Positions 60,111 to 64,000 of a DNA stretch of 64,000 bases are shown here, piece after piece. Source of the stretch: Trissonchulus latispiculum. Lineage: Eukaryota; Nematoda; Enoplea; Enoplida; Ironidae. Below the pieces are notes generated by a model. The model made no database searches, was not told where the DNA came from, and saw only the letters and a program-made list of their open reading frames with translations. A program made the translations under genes and the position numbers. The DNA lies in NCBI GenBank assembly GCA_030248195.1, contig JASAND010028680.1:1-64000 (forward strand). Reading direction: 5' to 3'. The first letter of the stretch is position 1. Each line of letters starts with the position of its first letter.

Positions 60111-60980
60111 GGCCATTTTTGTCATTTTTTTAAATATTAATGCATTTTGCCAAAAACGCAAATTTCCAAAATTTCCGGCTTCGCCGGAGAGTTTTTAGTA
60201 AAATGACTATTTTTATCCTAAATCCAGGCATTTTTGAGAACGTTTTGCTTTTCTTCGTGCAAAATACGCCAAAAATATCCTGTGGCTGTGTATATCCTAA
60301 GGGTCGCGGCAGCAACCCCTATAATATGTGTGAAAAGTTGCTGGAGACAATAAAATAAGTTGCGCAGAAGGCATTTCATGAAAGATTTCATGGGCAAAGT
60401 GCAGAGCACATCGAGTTTTATGTGTACGAAGTTTCATCACCGATCCCCGCGTCGCTTACCGATAAAACTTTGCGCCCCGGGCCGGTTATGGCGCTGACGT
60501 TTTTTAATTTTTCTGGTTGACGTGAACTGCAACGGTGGACTAACCTAAAGGGTTATAGGTTATAGTAGTACATTACGTTTGACATAGCCATTCGACGGCA
60601 CGATGGCACGATTCGACGGCTCCCTCACGAATCTAATTTCAGAATTAAAGTTAAATTTCTTATCTCGTTATTGCATTTCTTTGAAATTTCCTCAAATCGC
60701 AACTTATTTTCGCCATTTGGACGACTTCGAAATTTTTTTATGAACAGACCTTTTTCGTGAAATAAGACGTCGTATGCGCGTGGGAAGTTTACCCTTTTTC
60801 GAAGAAGCACAAAATGTTTTCGTCGGCACATTTTTATGAATAATTTGCTGGCACAGTTCCTTGAAAGCGAGCCACTTATCGTTTACTGCAACACACCCAT
60901 CAAAGAAATTTCCCAATTATCATCTCCAAAGTAGCTATCATTCCAGCATATCAGATCGGTCCCAGCAGCAGTAAGTATAC
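60111..60980. other. non-coding repeats of the right-hand family
   Basis: Contains hairpin TCCGGCTTCGCCGGA near 60,175 and hairpin module 4 at about 60,296-60,333 (AGGGTCGC ggca GCAACCC, then ATAATATGTGTG). 60,330-60,570 parallels 51,350-52,010. Confidence 0.5.
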
Positions 60981-60983
60981 GTA

Positions 60984-61024
60984 TTATAGGGGAGCGCGAG
61001 AGCGCTCCAATATAATATGGGTGT
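60984..61024 (+). repeat. hairpin module 5
   Basis: ATTATA..GGAGCGC gaga GCGCTCC..TATAAT followed by ATGGGTG; two mismatched pairs in the middle of the long stem. Confidence 0.75.
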
Positions 61025-62029
61025 AAAAGGCTCAGTGCGGCCCTTGGAGACCCGTTCGAGCTCCGTGCCAGCTAAATACTCAACCAAACTGGACAATTTT
61101 GGTATCGTTGGAATCTACACGACGAGTACTACAAGTCGCAAAAAAGTTTTGGTCAAAATTTCCAACTTTGAAAATTTTCGCTTCCGGGCAAGTTAGGTCC
61201 GTTTGTTTTTTTCCGTGTAAGTCACGCTTGGAAAAATGCAATTTTCTGTCGCAGTGTTAGAACGATCTGGCCATTTTCAGCAGGTGAAGTTAGGTTTTTC
61301 TGAACGTATATACCCCGAAAGTGAACCTTTTTGATATTTTTTCGCTGCCCGGCCCGGCCAGCCACCTGTACGGCCGGCCAAAAGTGGACTTGGCGCTAAA
61401 ATGGCCAAAAATGGCCAATTTTTTGTCAAAGCTACAGGACTCAGGGAAGACGCTAGAGAGACGCGGTTTGTTGCATAAGGATCTACGGAAGGGTTTATAT
61501 GTCCTAACGAGGGCGATTTTTGATATCTGGCCAGGATCGTTCAGGCGGCCGGCCCAAAGTTGGTCCGGCCAAATGGCCATTTTGGAAAAATTTCTAAGTC
61601 CCAACTCTACAGGAAATAGTCAAAAATAGGCCTAAATATGCTGTTTTGGGCCATATAGTGGGACGCATATAAGGGTTATCGGGGTCGCTGAACACGATGA
61701 GCATAGTCGCAGCGCTGTGCGGTGCTGCTATCGTGCTGTACTGCTATGCAACAACCATAGCACGCTGTCTGTAGACTTACTGTAAACGGCTGAACATATG
61801 AAACTTGGCGAAAATCATGTCTGTAGTAAGGGGGAACTGTAGCTATGTTAGTTGGTGCACTCTCTAGCTTCCACCGTGCTGTATGTGCTGCCCCAAACAC
61901 AGCACCGTCGATAACAAGTTATTCATTCGTCACTGGTATTTGAAATTCGGCATACAGATAGTTTAGGACATGACAAACTATTATAGATACGTTTCGTATA
62001 CTTATTACGATGTTACTATGTAGTCGCGC
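61025..62029. other. non-coding spacer of the right-hand repeat family
   Basis: Diverged match to 53,100-53,760: GTGCCAGCTAA, ACGAGTACTACAAGT, CGCAGTGTTaGAACGAT and, near the right end, GGGGTCGCTGAAcACGATGAGCATA. Palindromic CCGGCCAGCCACCTGTACGG..GGCCGGCC words near 61,350-61,380. No credible ORF. Confidence 0.5.
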
Positions 62030-62930
62030 TGCAGTGGAGTGCTGCAGAAGTACAGCACGGCCTATAACTAACTACAGAAAACTTGCAATCGTCTGAAATT
62101 TTGCACACAAGTGCAGAATAGCATTGCAAATCGTGCCGTATGAACTTCCCTCACTGGCAGTAAGTTTGCATCTGGCTTGCGCTGCAGTAGAGTGCTGCTG
62201 AAGTACAGCAGCAAAACTACAGATGAGTAGCAATCGTTGGTAATTTTGCACACGAGTGCGGCAGAACATTGCAAATCGTGCCGTATGAGCAGTGGAGTGC
62301 TGCAGAAGTACAGCACGGCCTATAACTAACTACAGAAAACTTGCAATCGTCTGAAATTTTGCACACAAGTGCAGAATAGCATTGCAAATCGTGCCGTATG
62401 AACTTCCCTCACTGGCAGTAAGTTTGCATCTGGCTTGCGCTGCAGTAGAGTGCTGCTGAAGTACAGCACGGCCTATAACTAGCTACAGATGAGTAGCAAT
62501 CGTTGGTAATTTTACACACGAGTGCGGCAGAACATTGCAAATCGTGCCGTATGAGTTTCCTTCACCGGCAATGAAGTTTGCATCTGGTTGCGCCGCAGTA
62601 GAGTCCTGCTAAAGTACAGCACGGCCTATAACTAGCTACAGATAAGTTGCAATCGTCGGAAATTTTGCACACAAGTGCGGCAGAACATTGCAAATCGTGT
62701 CGTATGAGTTTCCTTCACCGACAGTAAAGTTTGCATCTGGTTGGGCTGCAGTCGAATGCTGCTGAAGCACAGCACGGCCTATAACTAGTTACAGGAAAGT
62801 TGCAATCGTCCGAAATTTTGTATGCAAGTACGGAAGAGCATTGCAAATCGTGTTTTATGAGTTTCCTTTACTGACAGTAAAGTTTGCATTTGGTTGCGCT
62901 GCAGTAGAGTGCTATATGCTATATACAGTA
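62030..62930. repeat. about 153-bp tandem array with a higher-order duplication
   Basis: The ACATTGCAAATCGTG block recurs at about 62,121, 62,266, 62,379, 62,532, 62,685 and 62,838. Periods are 145, 113, 153, 153, 153. A stretch of about 175 bp at 62,035-62,210 is repeated unchanged at 62,288-62,463, offset 253 bp, showing a recent block duplication. Units contain CTGCAG/AGTGCTGC..GTACAGCA dyads. The sequence is unrelated to the 149-bp core. Confidence 0.88.
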
Positions 62931-63126
62931 ACTAAAACTATTGCAGCCATGGATACAGGATGTTGGCTTTCTGTCAAAATAGAGAAAAAGGAAGAACTTG
63001 GGACTTTTCAAGCTTCTTTGTTCTGTACTTTCGGTTGACTATTAATGATTGGCGGAATTTTTAAAGTTTCTTTCACAGAGTTTTAAAGTTTTTGCTATTT
63101 ACTGAGAACCTTAAAAATGAAATAGG

Positions 63127-63819
63127 ACAAGAATAAAAATGCTCCGGTGGAGCATGAAAAATGCAATATGGGTGACATTCGGTTGTAAATGGACAGAGGA
63201 CTAGGTTTTAAAACGTTAATATGGGAGGGGCAGGTTGTAAATGCCAGGAGGACTAGGTTAAAAGCGCACTAATATGGACCAGCTTCGCTGAACAACCCAT
63301 ATTCGCGGTCACTCATGCTCCACTCCACATGACATACGAGTAAGATCTACATTCTTCAGCTTTCAAAGCAAGCGGGACGATTGTGAAATATTAAAGCTTA
63401 CGTATTCCAGATATGCAGTGCAGTTCTGGTAGAAAGGTGTTCAAGGTGTTTTTTATAATCTTGTATTAAGTTGATGCGAAAAGCAGTTGACATTATGGAC
63501 GTGTATTATTAAGTTGTATACTAAGGAGCACGACCACAATATATACTTGCAGGCCATGCTGACCAAAATAGCACAATTTTCCGAAGAACTGCCAATAGCA
63601 ACAGCAAGCAGCTGCCGATAGAAACTCTGGACAGTTTTCGCGAATATGGGTTGTTCAGCGAAGCTGGTCCATATTAGTGCGCTTTTAACCTAGTCGTCCT
63701 GGTATTTACAACCTGCCCCTCCCATATTAACGTTTTAAAACCTAGTCCTCTGTCCATTTACAACCGAATGTCACCCATATTGCATTTTTCATGCTCCACC
63801 GGAGCATTTTTATTCTTGT
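63127..63819. mobile_element. 693-bp TIR element with AATATGGG repeats
   Basis: Two inverted arms of 181 bp (63,127-63,307 and 63,639-63,819) starting ACAAGAATAAAAATGCTCCG. Each arm holds the hairpin ATGCTCCggtGGAGCAT, three AATATGG(G) words about 60 bp apart with GAGGACTAGGTT between them, and an inner AGCTTCGCTGAACAACCCAT. No target duplication is obvious and no transposase is present. Confidence 0.78.
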
Positions 63820-64000
63820 GTATACATATATTTGTGAAGTAGGCAGAGGAGCTTCCATATTTACATTAAAAACAAACAGCAATGATCACTATTCGCAAGC
63901 GGTGGTTGAATACTAATGTTAGAATTTAGATTTGGTCGATTTTCGAAAACCAATCCACTCAGTGTGTTGTTTCCCTTGTGGGGCCACGAACTTTTTGGGA
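63820..64000. other. no recognisable feature
   Basis: Window end; no ORF or repeat seen. Confidence 0.4.

Overview
This window looks like repeat-dense, gene-poor nuclear DNA of a eukaryote, probably an invertebrate animal. Reasons: a decayed Ty3/gypsy retroelement with a glycoprotein-like ORF, many nested hAT-type DNA elements with 8-bp target duplications, ~150-bp satellite arrays, microsatellites, two eukaryotic-type tRNA-like clover leaves, and no bacterial operon structure. I see no intact host protein-coding gene. The species cannot be named from the sequence.

Left part (1-29,156). Two long non-coding repeat families, called here alpha (3.8-4.2 kb) and beta (about 3 kb), recur in both orientations. 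Both are full of short perfect palindromes and both end in ATTACA in their own sense. The alpha copy at 15,115-19,264 ends 15 bp before a tRNA-Lys-type primer binding site that leads into a minus-strand gag and pol, so alpha behaves as an unusually long LTR. The retroelement core (about 8.4-15.1 kb, minus strand) reads leader, gag, glycoprotein-like ORF, aspartic protease, reverse transcriptase, RNase H, integrase. It is dead: it has many stops and frameshifts, an altered RT active site, and an integrase cut off before its catalytic Glu by a block of ATCAGTAA palindromes. A further ORF (7,850-6,043) with weak SGNH-hydrolase-like features lies between it and the left alpha repeat, which is inverted relative to the right one. 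Alpha copies carry heat-shock-element-like arrays, and two alpha copies begin with a tRNA-like cloverleaf.

Middle part (23,691-50,640). A near-identical segment occurs twice in tandem, A = 23,691-38,935 and B = 38,936-50,640. The copies differ by several clean indels: mobile elements present in one and absent, with an intact empty site, from the other. This is either a recent segmental duplication or two alleles joined by the assembler. Inside are nested hAT-like elements, a 655-bp fold-back element, a 34-bp minisatellite and long G/C homopolymer tracts.

Right part (50,641-64,000). A different family set repeats a modular layout: a GC-rich hairpin whose stem sequence varies between copies while remaining paired, usually next to ATAATATGGGTG, then a few hundred bases of diverged shared sequence, then a tandem array of 139-153-bp units. 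Two more long-TIR elements, a (TA)n block and about 1.1 kb of strand-biased G/T-rich sequence of doubtful quality complete the window.

Positions of repeat boundaries were read by eye and may be off by some tens of bases where marked 'about'.
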